A DNA stretch of 64,000 nucleotides. It comes from Clavelina lepadiformis (lineage: Eukaryota > Chordata > Ascidiacea > Aplousobranchia > Clavelinidae). The translations under genes and the position numbers were made by a program. Positions 23,787-35,308 of the stretch are shown one piece after another (the stretch's first letter is position 1; every line of letters starts with the position of its first letter). The notes under the pieces are model-generated. The model ran no database searches. It was not told where the DNA came from and saw only the letters and a list, made by a program, of their open reading frames with translations. Location: contig NC_135241.1 of assembly GCF_947623445.1 (NCBI RefSeq), positions 22,012,501 through 22,076,500 on the forward strand. The letters are read 5' to 3'.

Positions 23787-26163
23787 ATTGCTGATGTTGA
23801 AAAATATGTGACCCTTCTGTTTCAATGTATGGGCAGTAAATTAGAATTATCCAAAATCAGAAGCATTAATTATAGAAGATAAAATTTATTAATTTATGGG
23901 GAATGACAATCATTGCAAAGTTGTTGTACTTGTTTGTTTCAATGATTTGCAAACCTCATGTTTTGAGTTCAAAAATAGAATTTGCACAGAACTCTTGTAA
24001 TAGTCAATAACAAACTAACCGAGAATAAGCTTGTGTTGGATTAGACTAGTGGTTCAAACTGGGGGTAACGAAGATGTTTTTGGAATAAGGTGACAAAGCA
24101 CTTACATGCAGTAATAATTCTTTCAATTGTTCAGTAAACTGATAGATAATTAATAAATAAATATTACAGAAGAATATAGACCAATATTTACTATAATATT
24201 TATGCAAGTTACACTCCAACATTTGTTTTCTTCTACTAATTATCCTGCCAATGCGCAACCTTTGCTGTTGCAAAACTGTATATTTATTTTTCATTAATAT
24301 TATATAACTGAATAGGAATAGTAACCGAAGGGGGTAGGGGTAATAGCAAACTATCACACCATTGCCTGGGTAACAATACCAAAAAATTCGACGATCAAGA
24401 TGATAAGATGCGACTTTGATGGTGGCTTTAATTTTAGTGTACATCTGCTGTCATAAAACAACCTTCACTTCCATTTACACACGAATGGTGGCAAAACAGA
24501 TAATATACAAAAATAAGGTTAATAATATTCCTGCTATATGCGTATGTTTACTAAATCAAGCTTACATATTACAAATTAACACATAGTGCAAGGAAAACAC
24601 ATTTTAAGCTATTTTTATGAAACACTGAAATTGCTTAGACAGAAGCTTGTAGTTTAACAACTACAATAACAAAGCTTTGCTTTTACGTTTGACGTAAAAA
24701 AACTTCGCCAACACAATGACGTATAACAATGTACAAAATGCGTCTTGTTAATACCAATATTTCTTACAATAATCAGCTTGAATAAACTCATCATGGAAAA
24801 CCACCAATATCTTTATTTAATTTTTTTGTTACTGTTAGATCTACAGCGGTGGTGCTCAGGTAAATTTTTAAGTGACTCCTTTAATAACGTTTGAAACCTT
24901 GCGGTGTCCTAAATAAAGGAAAATGTTACTCCAAAACAAAAAATGAATTAAAAAACAATACTGTTTTGAAACAAATTTAGTTGCAGTTTCACCTCATATT
25001 GCCACTTTATAATAGATGCATTGTAACATAAAACAATGGCGGAAATTAATTTCACTAAAGCTTGCCGCTAGTTTGCATTTTTTCCTGTAAGAAAATAACG
25101 TATAAAGAGACATTTGCTGCGCAACATTTGGGAACCACTGATCTACAGCGATTGTCATACATCTGTGATAACAACAATCTGCAATACAATCATCTCATTA
25201 TAGTGAAACTTAGCTCACGCATTTTTAAAAATAATCATTTTTAATGCTGTACCAAAAGTTTCACAATTCTTTGAATTTTTTAAACTACATTTTGCTCCTT
25301 AGATAATTAATTAATTCACTATTCATTTACTGATGTTTCTACTTGTTTCTGGCATTATGAAAGCTTTGCTGACCTTTACCCAAATTTAAACAACATAACA
25401 AGCAAAATTATTACAACAAAAACAGCACGAAAATGTGGTAAAGGAAACATTGTCATAATAGATACCAACGTCCTGTTACAATTTGCTCACCACTTGTCAT
25501 GAAATATTATTATGTAACACAGATACTAAACACAGACTGATTAATTATAAGCATGCAGGTAAATATTTGGTACCGTAACATAATGAAAACAGTTGTCAAT
25601 TTTGTTTTCTGGGAACCTCTTAATGCAAAAACTCGTATAAATATAAATATATAAATACAATTACCGTATTTCTTAGATTATTATCATACAGTGCAAAAAG
25701 CATTGATATCGTACACAAGGCAACAGCAAACCTATATTTTACGTAATTAAGCCATACAGCCTGTTTCAAGAACGCGGAGGAACGTTGGTTAGTTTTAAGC
25801 AGAAGATGTTGTAAGCTGCATGAAATAGACCTAAAGTAAATAAGCGAAGATTTACAGAGGTCAACATGCAAATTGTGTTAAAGATTGCATATTTATGATA
25901 ATTATAAAAAGTGTTAAATCACTAGACAGAAATTCTAAAATATTCTTAATTAAAACTTATTCCATCCATTGCATTACAAATAAACATGTTACACATATAC
26001 CGACTAATTATTAACAAATAAAGTAGAATGCAATGAGTATACTCTCAAGTTACTTTTTCCTGAATACAGTATGGTTTTGTAATTGGGGTAACGCATTCAT
26101 TTTTAAATAAATTTTACGACAGAGAATTGGCCTAGAGTAAATGGTGTAGATGACAAATATATT
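23787..26163. repeat. Intergenic part of ~3.9-kb tandem duplicate unit, copy 2
   Basis: This is the second copy of the segment at 19908-22272, in direct orientation and nearly identical by eye. Small differences include a shorter AT-microsatellite-like stretch near 23575, an added short stretch near 24950-24975, and an altered run near 25770-25800. The homology continues through the stop codon of paralog C, marking the downstream duplication joint within the last exons of B and C. Confidence 0.9.
24847..25140. mobile_element. Small hAT-type element in duplicate unit, copy 2 (294 bp)
   Basis: This is the duplicate of the element at 20947-21223, with the same flanking duplication ATCTACAG at 24839-24846 and 25141-25148. 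Its right end reads GGGAACCACTG, closer to a standard hAT terminus than the first copy. It is a little longer because of an internal insertion. Confidence 0.72.
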
Positions 26164-28350
26164 TTATTGATAATGATCCAGTTTGGTGCACTTTATTGTC
26201 ACTCCATCCAACCAGTTATTTGTAAGATAATCATCCAAACTGTCATCTCTTTCTTCAAATTGAGTTGAACAATCACCATTACAAGATGGTGGAAAGTTGA
26301 CAATGAAAGAAGATGTAGAGCAATTGTCAACAAAGTACGGCGGATTTCGCTTAAATTGACATCCAAACTTTGCATTAAATCTGTAATTTTATGAAAGTAT
26401 ATGTAGTGGGGACATCATAGGTCACATCATGCTACAGAGCTAAAATTGAAAAAAACTATCTATGTGTATTACGTACAATCTACAAGTTGAATCAATAAGG
26501 CCACCGTGAGCAACAACCAATACATTGGCACAGTAACCATCTGTGTTATGGTTTGAGCATTCTTCATAGATCTGTTTAAACAGAGCCCTGCAGTGTATGA
26601 AATATTTGAAAAACATCTTGAGTTAATTAGAAATTTCATATTAGCAGAAATATTTACAGCAAGAATTTTTGGCAATTATTGAGTATTTTGATTTATATGA
26701 TTGATTGGTCACCTGTAAAATTCCTCAGCTCGTTTCCTCAGCTGCATCTCGGACTCCCCTCCCTCTGCTGTGTATTCTCTGGGTCCCAAACGAGCTTTCT
26801 TTGCAGCTTGGTATAGTTCACTGCTCAGTTTTCCTAACATGAATATGCCGTGAATGGAGGTTATAGAACAGGGGTGGCCAGACCTGCTTCATGCTCGAGC
26901 CGCATATAACATATTCCAGTTTTAAAAGAGCCACAACACAAACACAATAAAAAACACGAATTTATTCACTTACAAAGAAGTGTAGCTATTGATTAGCATT
27001 AGTGCTGCATGGTGATACTATGAGTCTCCAACTGGGCTTCACCAACTCTTTTTGCAATTATTATTATAACCGTAACCAAGACTTAAAATTAGGTCAACCA
27101 TGACGTACAGCTTCAATCTGACAGTTTACTTAACTACAGTGTACAAGTTAGCACACTTCTGTACAATAATGTACTTTTTGGAGTGTAATTTGATTATTGC
27201 TAACAATGAGTCCATTGTTAATACGTGTGATAGAACGCATTGTTTCATAATCTGATCAAACAACTCGTCTAGACCGGGAAAATTGCATGTCTAATTCAAC
27301 AATGCTAATTCATTAAAGAGCCGCAATCAAAGGCTCAAAAAGCCACAGTTTGGCCACCCCTGTTATAGAAAATACTAAAAAGGCAGTTCAACTGCTGCTT
27401 ATTTGTACTGGCACTGCATTACCAAATGTGATGTATTGTATTTAAAGAACTGAAATCAGTCCATGCAGATGCTCTGACAGTTGTGGAGCAGACATGTGTC
27501 GATGCTATGCCAAGATACTTTTAACATATAATGTTCCTGCTTGTGCGAGGACCAAAACAGGGTTTCGCTTCCTTTGTTCTACTTGAAGTTAAATCTTAGA
27601 CATACATAGACTTTTATACGGTCGGCAAACACAAACCTTCTAGAACTCCAAAGCTTCTTTCCCTTATTCGACTGTCAGATTTTATTTGCATTGTGGAAGC
27701 TTCTTCATTTGCTGGAAATAAGACACAAAAAGCAATTAATTAAATGACACAGGTCATAAAAGTCTGATGTTTAAACATATATATTGTGCTTGTGGCAAAT
27801 TATATAAGTACAGTGAATTCTGGCAGCATGTTACTTACATTGTCCGTGTTTATTTTGTGATTTGATTAATTTACAAGTTTCAATGGCTCGCTTTAGGTCA
27901 CTTGAATACCAATGTGAAATCTTTTCTTCAGCGAGGTATCTTAAATGGTAAAGAATTATTATTATTAGTATATTACCAAGTGCACAAAAGTGTTTTGATA
28001 AAATGTCTAATTGTAATTTCCAATCATGCGAAGGTTGTAAGATGTTGATATATTTTTACCATCGTAATTTGCTTGCAAACACGAAATTAATCATATACCG
28101 GTATAGACCACGTTGTGTGTGGCAGCAAAAATTGAAGTCATCTGTCTCCCTTCAATGAAATTTTTTAAACGAGAACTGCCTTCTATGTCTCGTAGAAGTG
28201 GAAGAATTTTATGACTTACTTTCCGACTGTGTTAGCTTGCATCAGTCCAGTCTCATTGAGTGGAATATCAACCTGGCCTTGTAACATCCTCTTAAGGTTG
28301 TAGTCAGTTTCTCCATGACGTACCAGAGTTAAGTGGAACTTTTTACTCAT
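26164..28350 (-). CDS. TIGAR-like paralog C, six exons, mosaic
   Basis: Histidine phosphatase of the TIGAR group. Exons are 28350-28220, 27939-27839, 27711-27637, 26833-26713, 26587-26477 and 26380-26164, giving 251 aa, in phase. It has RHGETDYN (His12), KLSSEL with the conserved Glu, and [12 protein letters not shown]. Exon 1 with the adjoining intron start, and exons 5-6, are nearly identical to A/B. Exons 2, 3 and the 5' part of exon 4 are clearly diverged (KYLAEEKISHWYSSDLKR, SNEEASTMQIKSDSRIRE) and closer to paralog D. Intron 3 carries a 494-bp hAT-type element. AATAAA overlaps the stop codon. The catalytic residues appear intact. Confidence 0.9.
26869..27362. mobile_element. Nonautonomous hAT-type element in intron of paralog C (494 bp)
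   Basis: The ends are CAGGGGTGGCCAGACCTG and, at the right, the complement of CAGGGGTGGCCAAACTGTGG. An exact 8-bp duplication TTATAGAA flanks them at 26861-26868 and 27363-27370. Subterminal GAGCCGCA motifs in opposite orientations near both ends are common in this hAT subgroup. The interior is AT-rich and non-coding. It lies in intron 3, leaves the splice sites intact, and is absent from the other paralogs, so it is a copy-specific insertion. Confidence 0.93.
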
Positions 28351-28877
28351 ATTGTGTATCTTGCTATTTTCTTTAAATGTCCTAATAATTATGACTGCTG
28401 TGTTTTAATATACATGCAGTAAACGAAATAATATGTTGAAAGCTAATAGGTCATCTGTGGAAAATAAATACAAAAATTAAGATTAATTTATACAACAAAT
28501 GATTGACGAATGCCGCAAGGTATGTACTGGAATAGTTCAATAATTTGAAAAAATCATATTTTGAATGAAAAATTAGTACAATGTATTAAATAAATGAGGT
28601 GTTACATAAATGAGGTTGTATCTAATAAACAGCAATTTGAATAATGGATTTTATGATTTTATACACCGTCCACACAACACAACTGTGCTGATTTAACATA
28701 GACAATGTGAAGGCAACTTTATGTGGCAAAACAAATTTGCTAAAATAGAGAAATGTAATGATGCAAATATGTCTAGATAAGCATTAAAATTATTTCAATG
28801 TAGAATAGCACATCAAATCTATAAAGAATTGTGATGCTAAAAGATATTACACTACACATCATCCCATAAACAACAGG
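28351..28877. other. Short intergenic region between paralogs C and D
   Basis: This AT-rich spacer of about 530 bp must hold the promoter of paralog C and the 3' end of paralog D. It is unrelated to the 2.4-kb spacers upstream of A and B: similarity to those stops a few bases upstream of the start codon of C. No distinct element seen. Confidence 0.5.
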
Positions 28878-31800
28878 TCAATGCTCGTAACCCAATTTAG
28901 TGCATTTTATTGTAACTCCGTCCAGCCAGTTATGTGTAAAAGATTCATCCGAGTCTTCGCTACCAACTTCAAATTGAATTGAACTTCCATCGTCACAAGA
29001 TGGCGGCAAGTTAACAATGAAACATGAAGTGGAGCAATTGTGAAAATAATATGGCAAATTTTCTTTAAACTGACATCCAAACTTTGAGTTAAATCTGTAA
29101 TTTTAGATATGAAACAACTTTAGATTCACCTTCGTTACGATGGTTTACAAGTATGAATATGCACAATACAGGAACTTACAAGAACACGTGATAAGTGTGA
29201 AGTTTAGAAACGTCTTTATACGAATACTTTGGTATTTCGAAGTATTCTTCGTTATTTAAATTTGAATACAGAATATTAAGTCAATATTTCAACTATGACA
29301 ACCATGCAACCCTCTATAAATCAAGCGCTGATGACACGAAAAACTATTCCAACGCATGAACCTATTGTTTGCCTGTCACAAAAGTAAGTTTCACCTCTGC
29401 AATATAAACTAATGTCATGTTGCAAACAAGTGAAGTGTTTTTGTTAACTTACGACCATTTCACATCAAGAATCAAGTTATGTTAGGGCTGAAAATTAGCA
29501 GTTTGCTTTAAACACATGAAGGACTTTGAATTTAAATTTGGACAATTACAAGGTAAATAAAAATCATTTCGAATTAACAAAAATTCACATTTAAATTGAA
29601 TTGATATTCTGAAATGAACATCCATAGCCAAGTTATAAAATTTAAATTCCTCACAGTAAGCAAGTTGAATTGATAATTCCGCCATGTGAAACCACGAATA
29701 CGTTTGCACAGAATTCACTGTCACTGTTCGAGCACTCATCATAGATTTGTGTGAATAAAATTCTGCAACGAACAACACAAAGCCAAAGCCTGGTTGACGT
29801 ATTTTAAAAATCATAGACCGCAAAAAGATACATATTGGTATTTGATTCGGACATTTTGAAACCGACATTTTGTAACGAAACAAATTGGTCCGGATTAATA
29901 AGGTCTGATTTTGTTTGATTAGAAAATATTACCCATAGAATTCTTCGGCACGCTTTCTAATCTGCATCTCTGTTTCCCCTCCTTCAGCCGTAAACTCTCT
30001 CAGACTCAAGCAAGCATGTTTTGCTGCTTCATGTAATTCACTGCTTGGCTTTCCTGCGTAGTTGAACCATGCAAAGTTTTATTGTACACAAAATACAAAC
30101 ATTTATGAAACAGTTACAATGTTGTACAAACAACTACATTGTTATCATCAAAAATAAAAAGCTTAAACAAAGTGTGGCAAAGATACTGAAAAGTTTTTAA
30201 AATGGTTATGTATCACAGTTTCATGTCAGTTCAACCCCCATCACCTCAACCCTGGTCAATTCACAGCCAGTTGAAATAAAGTTGTAGGCCCAATTTAATC
30301 TTCCAAGCATTCAACAAAGTAAAATTTTGGTCCACCGTGAATCCGATTTAAGGCTCATAAACTACAGTTGTTTGTATAAAGGTTTTGTTTCATCTTGAGA
30401 TATTCTATTCCGAAATCTCTTAACAATGTAAAATAGAAGAATATGATAACTTAATATAAATAATAATTAATATAAGTCGTAACGTGGTCTCCTTTTCCGC
30501 TTGGCAACTTACATTTTGACCTCTCCTTTCTTAAAGTGAGGGGCAAGTTCAAAAACAAGTTGACCTTAAATCAAAGACTAGTTGCCAGTATATTTACTAA
30601 TGAAAATTTTTTTAATAATATATAATGGTTAAGCAGCTAAATATTGCCAAAATTGCATCTCAAAATTGGCCTCTTATTATGATGGAGAGGGTGGTCATTA
30701 TAACGTCACAATGGAGAAACAATATGCCAGATGACTGAGGCTTGTATTAAGTATGGTGATAGTGGTGGGCTAGCAAAGGGGTTTTGGATGGAATACGTTG
30801 CCTTTGGTAGGTGGTTAGTAGCAAGTTATGCATATTTTCAGCATAGGAATGTCACAAATGACAGTACATAAACTGTTAAAGCAATATTGTTTTTACCACA
30901 GTTACCGGTACCAAACTATTGTGACTAGGTTAGAGACAACAGCCAAGACTGTACTGACTGTAGGTTAACACCTACATTCAGCAGTACAAATACACCAACA
31001 GTAAGTTAGTTTAGGCTTATACAAAATGCTCCTGTTATACACTTGAGTATGCTATAATTATACCTATTACTATTTACTTGTTGAACACCTGAAACATTCC
31101 ATTCATATTTGATCCACATATCTGAGTTATCCCTATTTTTTCTATTATTGTGAAATAAAAAAACGCCACCTTCATCATAATTAAGCAAAGAATATGCGTT
31201 TTTGCCATTTATTTATGACAATAACTGCTAAACCACTACATATCAGTACAAATCTTTTCTCCAGTATATTTACTGACAACTACTTTTTAATTTAGGCCAC
31301 TTTTTGGACTTGTCTCTCACTTTAAGCATTACTGAGTCTCCACTGAGCGCTTAAAGATGTAGTCTTGCATAAACCATTTTCAAAACAAGTTGAAACGAAT
31401 TACATTTTCAACATTAGCGAGTTTGAAAACTGCAATTAAATTGAATTCAGGACTGGTGTTGAGTTAGTTGAGGTTGAGTCGTTTGTAGATGAATTAATTG
31501 ACCACCCTTTCATACATACCTTCTAGAACTCCAAAACTTCTTTCTCTTATTCTATTGTCAAATTTTGTTTGACATTTGACGTCTTCAGGTTCAGAATTTA
31601 CTAAAAATAAAACAAAGACAAGTGGATGAACAATACAGCCACAAACACAACACAACAGCCAAAAGAGAGCTAATGCTTTATGAATTAGAATTTAAACTGT
31701 AACAAAATAAAGCAGTCTGCTTACTTACATTGTGCAAATTTGTTTTGTGATTTAATTAATCTGCAGGTTTCAGAGGCACGACGAAGGTCACTTGTGAACC

Positions 31801-32040
31801 AGTGTGAAAACTTTTCTTGAGAGAGGCATCTGGTATTAAAAAAGATTAGGTCAATAAGATTAATTTTTAAGCGCACAACATAAAGATTGCAACAAATTTT
31901 ACAACTCACTTGCCAAGTTTGATGGCTTGCATTTGGCCATTCTCATTTAGGGGCACATCAGTATGCCCTTGCACAATTCTTTGAAAGTTGTAGTTAGTTT
32001 CCCTGTGACGTACAACTGTTAATTGGAACTTTTTACTCAT
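28878..32040 (-). CDS. TIGAR-like paralog D, six exons, altered RHG motif
   Basis: Histidine phosphatase of the TIGAR group. Exons are 32040-31910, 31829-31729, 31600-31520, 30053-29933, 29762-29655 and 29094-28878, giving 252 aa, in phase. Exon 3 is two codons longer and exon 5 one codon shorter than in the other paralogs. The first active-site block reads VVRHRETNYN: His12 is kept, but the invariant Gly of RHG is Arg. SSEL (Glu102 position) and VVSHGGIINST are intact. It is the most diverged paralog overall, yet part of exon 2 ([12 protein letters not shown]) is nearly identical to A/B. Intron 3 is long (1.5 kb). The fully open, regularly spliced frame argues against a pseudogene; the Arg may lower or change activity. 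Confidence 0.88.
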
Positions 32041-32682
32041 GATATACAGGTTTTAATGTATCTATTCATACATAGCTTCTATATTTACTGGACTTAAAAA
32101 TATGGCTGTTTATGAAAAGGAAATCATTTGCGCTTCGCCAACAATTAGATTGCTGTTTTTGTTAGATTTGGTGAATTCTGAAAGATTTTGGTTAGATCAA
32201 GGGAATTCATAAGTCATAAGTATTCTTTGTAATTCACTGATAGGTTAAATAAACTTTAAATTGATAAAAAAAATTTTAAATTTATAATATCTGCCTGTAT
32301 ACAAAAAAATAAATTTTGACTAAAACTCTGCAATGTTTGACTGTTCATTCGTCATAATTTTGTCCAAATTTTTGTCATCAATCTTGTCAATTGTACAAGA
32401 TTAAAAACTGTGCTGATGCGGATAGTCACAAGTTTATTAGCAACATCGATAATATAGCCTTATGCACAACTTAAGCAGAAAGACATATAAAGGCCTTGAA
32501 AGCAAAAACATTTATTATGGTAATTAAATATATAATCTAACAAAGATAAAACTGTTAAGTCAGCCTAGTCAGAAATCTCAAATATGGACAAAAACTTATT
32601 TTATATTTTTAAAAACAAAAGTAAACTTAAGTTGAGTGAATTGGCATTTCGCATTTCTGCTACATTCAAGATAGTTTCACTT
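32041..32682. other. AT-rich intergenic region upstream of paralog D
   Basis: No exon recognised. It lies between the start codon of paralog D and the stop codon of the unidentified - strand gene, which is transcribed in the same direction. The promoter of paralog D is expected here. Confidence 0.45.
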
Positions 32683-34965
32683 TCACCTGAGTACCAGTAT
32701 CTCGTATCTGGATGGTAAAACATAATTCACACCAAACTCTGCGAGATTTTAAGCACCATATGAAGCTAATAAACACAACGACATTTTATTCCAAATTATT
32801 AAGTTATAAACAAATCAACCTAAGAACAACTGATGTTTTGTCAAAAATAGAACAATAAACATCCTACCGTTTAAGGGTAACTCCCTGTTAAAGCTTAAAA
32901 CTAAACTACTTCCCTACGTTTTATTGTAACAACTAACAAATAGTTACAAAAAGTAGTCAAAATATTTAAAACATTTGATATAATTTGTAATAACGCAAAT
33001 TTGGTGTATTACTGTAAACGTAAGTCTAAAGCTTATCAACTCATGGAAAAGTTAATTAATGACAAATGGTTGAGGTCTATAAATTAATTGTTTTTAATAC
33101 TTTCATGGCATCTGCTAATAGCCCTTTGTTGAAAAACTTGTTTAATATATAGAATATTAAATTTTTTCTTTTTTTTGTCAAACTTACTGAAAATATTCTA
33201 GAAAACATTTTGGGAAAGAAATTAAATAAACCGTAAATTACGGGTTATATGATTTTGTTGTTTGAACATGTAAAACGAATGACGTCATATACATGTTGCT
33301 AAGCTACCATTTATGCGAAGGAAATTTATTTGCAAAAAAATATGCGGATGATATTATGACAGAAATATACCTGGTTCAATAAGCTTCCACTTGGCATGTT
33401 GAGTGTTCACTAGTTCACATTCAGTTTCATTAAACTTTAAGTAGTTTTTAACAAAAGTTTTCAGTCTGGTGTCAGGATTAAGAAACGTTAACTTGAACGG
33501 TGGTGACTGGTGATTGGGATTTGGCTGATTGCCATTGATGAAACTGCCAAACCAGTTAATTTAAAATTCACCGGAAAGTTTTTTGTTGAGAGCGAAAAAG
33601 AAGATCTGGATTTCATGGTAGGATTTGCCAAGAATTGCAGAAGCATTGGCAGAACGGTGAAAAGCTAAGCTAGGCTACATTATATTGACGGTCGATGAAG
33701 ACACGAAGTCGGCTCACTGCTACAGCCTTTATTAGGAAACGCTTAGAAGCCAAGCGGTAGATTGTGTTGCTAGACTGTAACAATTATCTTTTTCTGGAAT
33801 CGTAACACGGTTGTTGTAATTACCCTTGGGCATGGCATATCATATCAACCTTCAGTGTACGACCCCAAGAAATCCAGATATTATTCAGATATCATATAAA
33901 TTCTCTCCAGTGTTGATTTTCCCATAAGCTAAGGGGTAATGGACAATGCGACATTGTTAGAAAATGGAAGCAATGGTCAAAGGCGGTAACATAGACGATG
34001 ATGATAATGGACAATGACCATAACTAGTATTTCCATTTCTTTTATAACAACAGCTCTTTTCAACATCGATCTCGATCTTAATTCCTCCCCTGGAATAATC
34101 CAACTTCCATAGCCTAATAAACATCCTAACGATTTTTTGAAAAATTATTCAATTTTATTTAATGCCCAAACTCTCAAAGTTATAACAGAAATAGAAACAC
34201 AGGTTGCCACCATTTTCCATTATTAGCATTGTCCTTTACTGTCATTGTTATTATCACCATTTTCAGCTGAGTTTTAAGGTAAAATTCTCTTTCATTTTTC
34301 ACCCCCAATTTTGTTTCTTACTGAGCAAGTAAAGAGCTCAAAATATTTTATGCATAAAATCGTTGTTGTTTGATTCCAAAAATGGTTTCTTGCAAGTTGA
34401 ATGACTAAGTCACTTACGTGTATCCCAATTTCATAAACAACAGCCTACAAGTTACTTCAACTTTTATTATTCATGTTACCTTTTGACCAGGTTTGGTTAA
34501 AAGCTCTAATAACTTATTACTTGGTGATTCAGTTCTGACAGCACTTAAATCATTTTTGTCATGAGAAAGAACAGTTAGCTCAAATAATTTTAATTATATT
34601 TTGGCTCTATTGATAACAACGCTCTGTTTTAAAAGGTTTGAAGGAAAAATATGTTTTGTACAAGATAGGCCTACATATGTTTTTAGAAGTGGCCTATAGG
34701 TGTTAATGTTAAGTTTTCTAAAAGAAATTGTTCTCTACCAGCAAACAAGAAATTTCAGTGTGCTACTCAGATTTGTTAGTCCGCAACTATTACAAGCAAA
34801 ACCCTGAAAGAACATTAAAAATTTTTTCCTTTTAAAACTCACTTTATTATTATCTGTTGCTGAATACTGTACATATTACACGTTTTCTTGTTTTTTACCT
34901 ACATTTTTAGGTGAATCGCAAACAACTAAACTACACAGTGACTTGGTAAAATAAATAAGTAACAT
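32683..34965 (-). CDS. Unidentified gene, partly resolved, head-to-head with QRICH2-like gene
   Basis: I do not recognise this protein. The best-supported exons are 33543-33371 (57 codons, acceptor TTTGGCAG, donor CAG|GTATAT, reading FINGNQPNPNHQSPPFKLTF and ending AKWKLIEP) and the last exon 32738-32683. The last exon joins in phase, reads EFGVNYVLPSRYEILVLR and stops. Upstream, 34578-34480 (33 codons, LSHDKNDLSAVRTESPSNK) and a 27-nt exon 34444-34418 (AVVYEIGIH, donor CAC|GTAAGT) are in phase with each other. At least one exon linking them to 33543 is missing from my model, because the phase does not match. A possible first exon is 34965-34899. The short distance to the QRICH2 5' exon suggests a shared promoter. 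The 3' half is fairly convincing; the 5' half is tentative. Confidence 0.5.
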
Positions 34966-35040
34966 GAAGTAGACTATCTGCTGCTTGGTTGGCTTGATAC
35001 TCTGCTTTTTTGTGCCACACTAGAATCACATTTCAGACAT

Positions 35041-35099
35041 AACCACGCACTGAACTGGAAACAAATCTATTCAATTGCAAAGCCTGAGGATTTTCCAAG
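35041..35099 (+). other. Putative 5' UTR exon of the QRICH2-like gene
   Basis: A consensus donor TTCCAAG|GTAAGTTTT lies at 35099/35100, and an acceptor AATCTTAG lies directly before the start codon at 35309. This supports a non-coding first exon ending at 35099. Its 5' limit is not defined by the sequence; the start given is arbitrary. Confidence 0.5.
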
Positions 35100-35308
35100 G
35101 TAAGTTTTTGTTGAAGTACAAGGCAGATTAGTTATAAATGTAGTGCGTTTTAAATAAATGCGAATCATTTTTTTGTTTTCAAAAGGTCCTTTTATAAAAA
35201 AATGTGTATTGAAGAAAATTTTTTTGTAAATATGTAGATTGGTCGTGCACAAAGCCACATACATTTGCAATCGTTTCCATAAGTTAAAAACCTCCTATTT
35301 AATCTTAG

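Noticed and set aside
33516-33665. + frame reading DETAKPVNLKFTGKFF and SEKEDLDFMVGFAKN
   Set aside because: It overlaps the better-supported - exon 33543-33371, which has clean splice sites and an in-phase last exon. No start Met or acceptor was found for the + reading.
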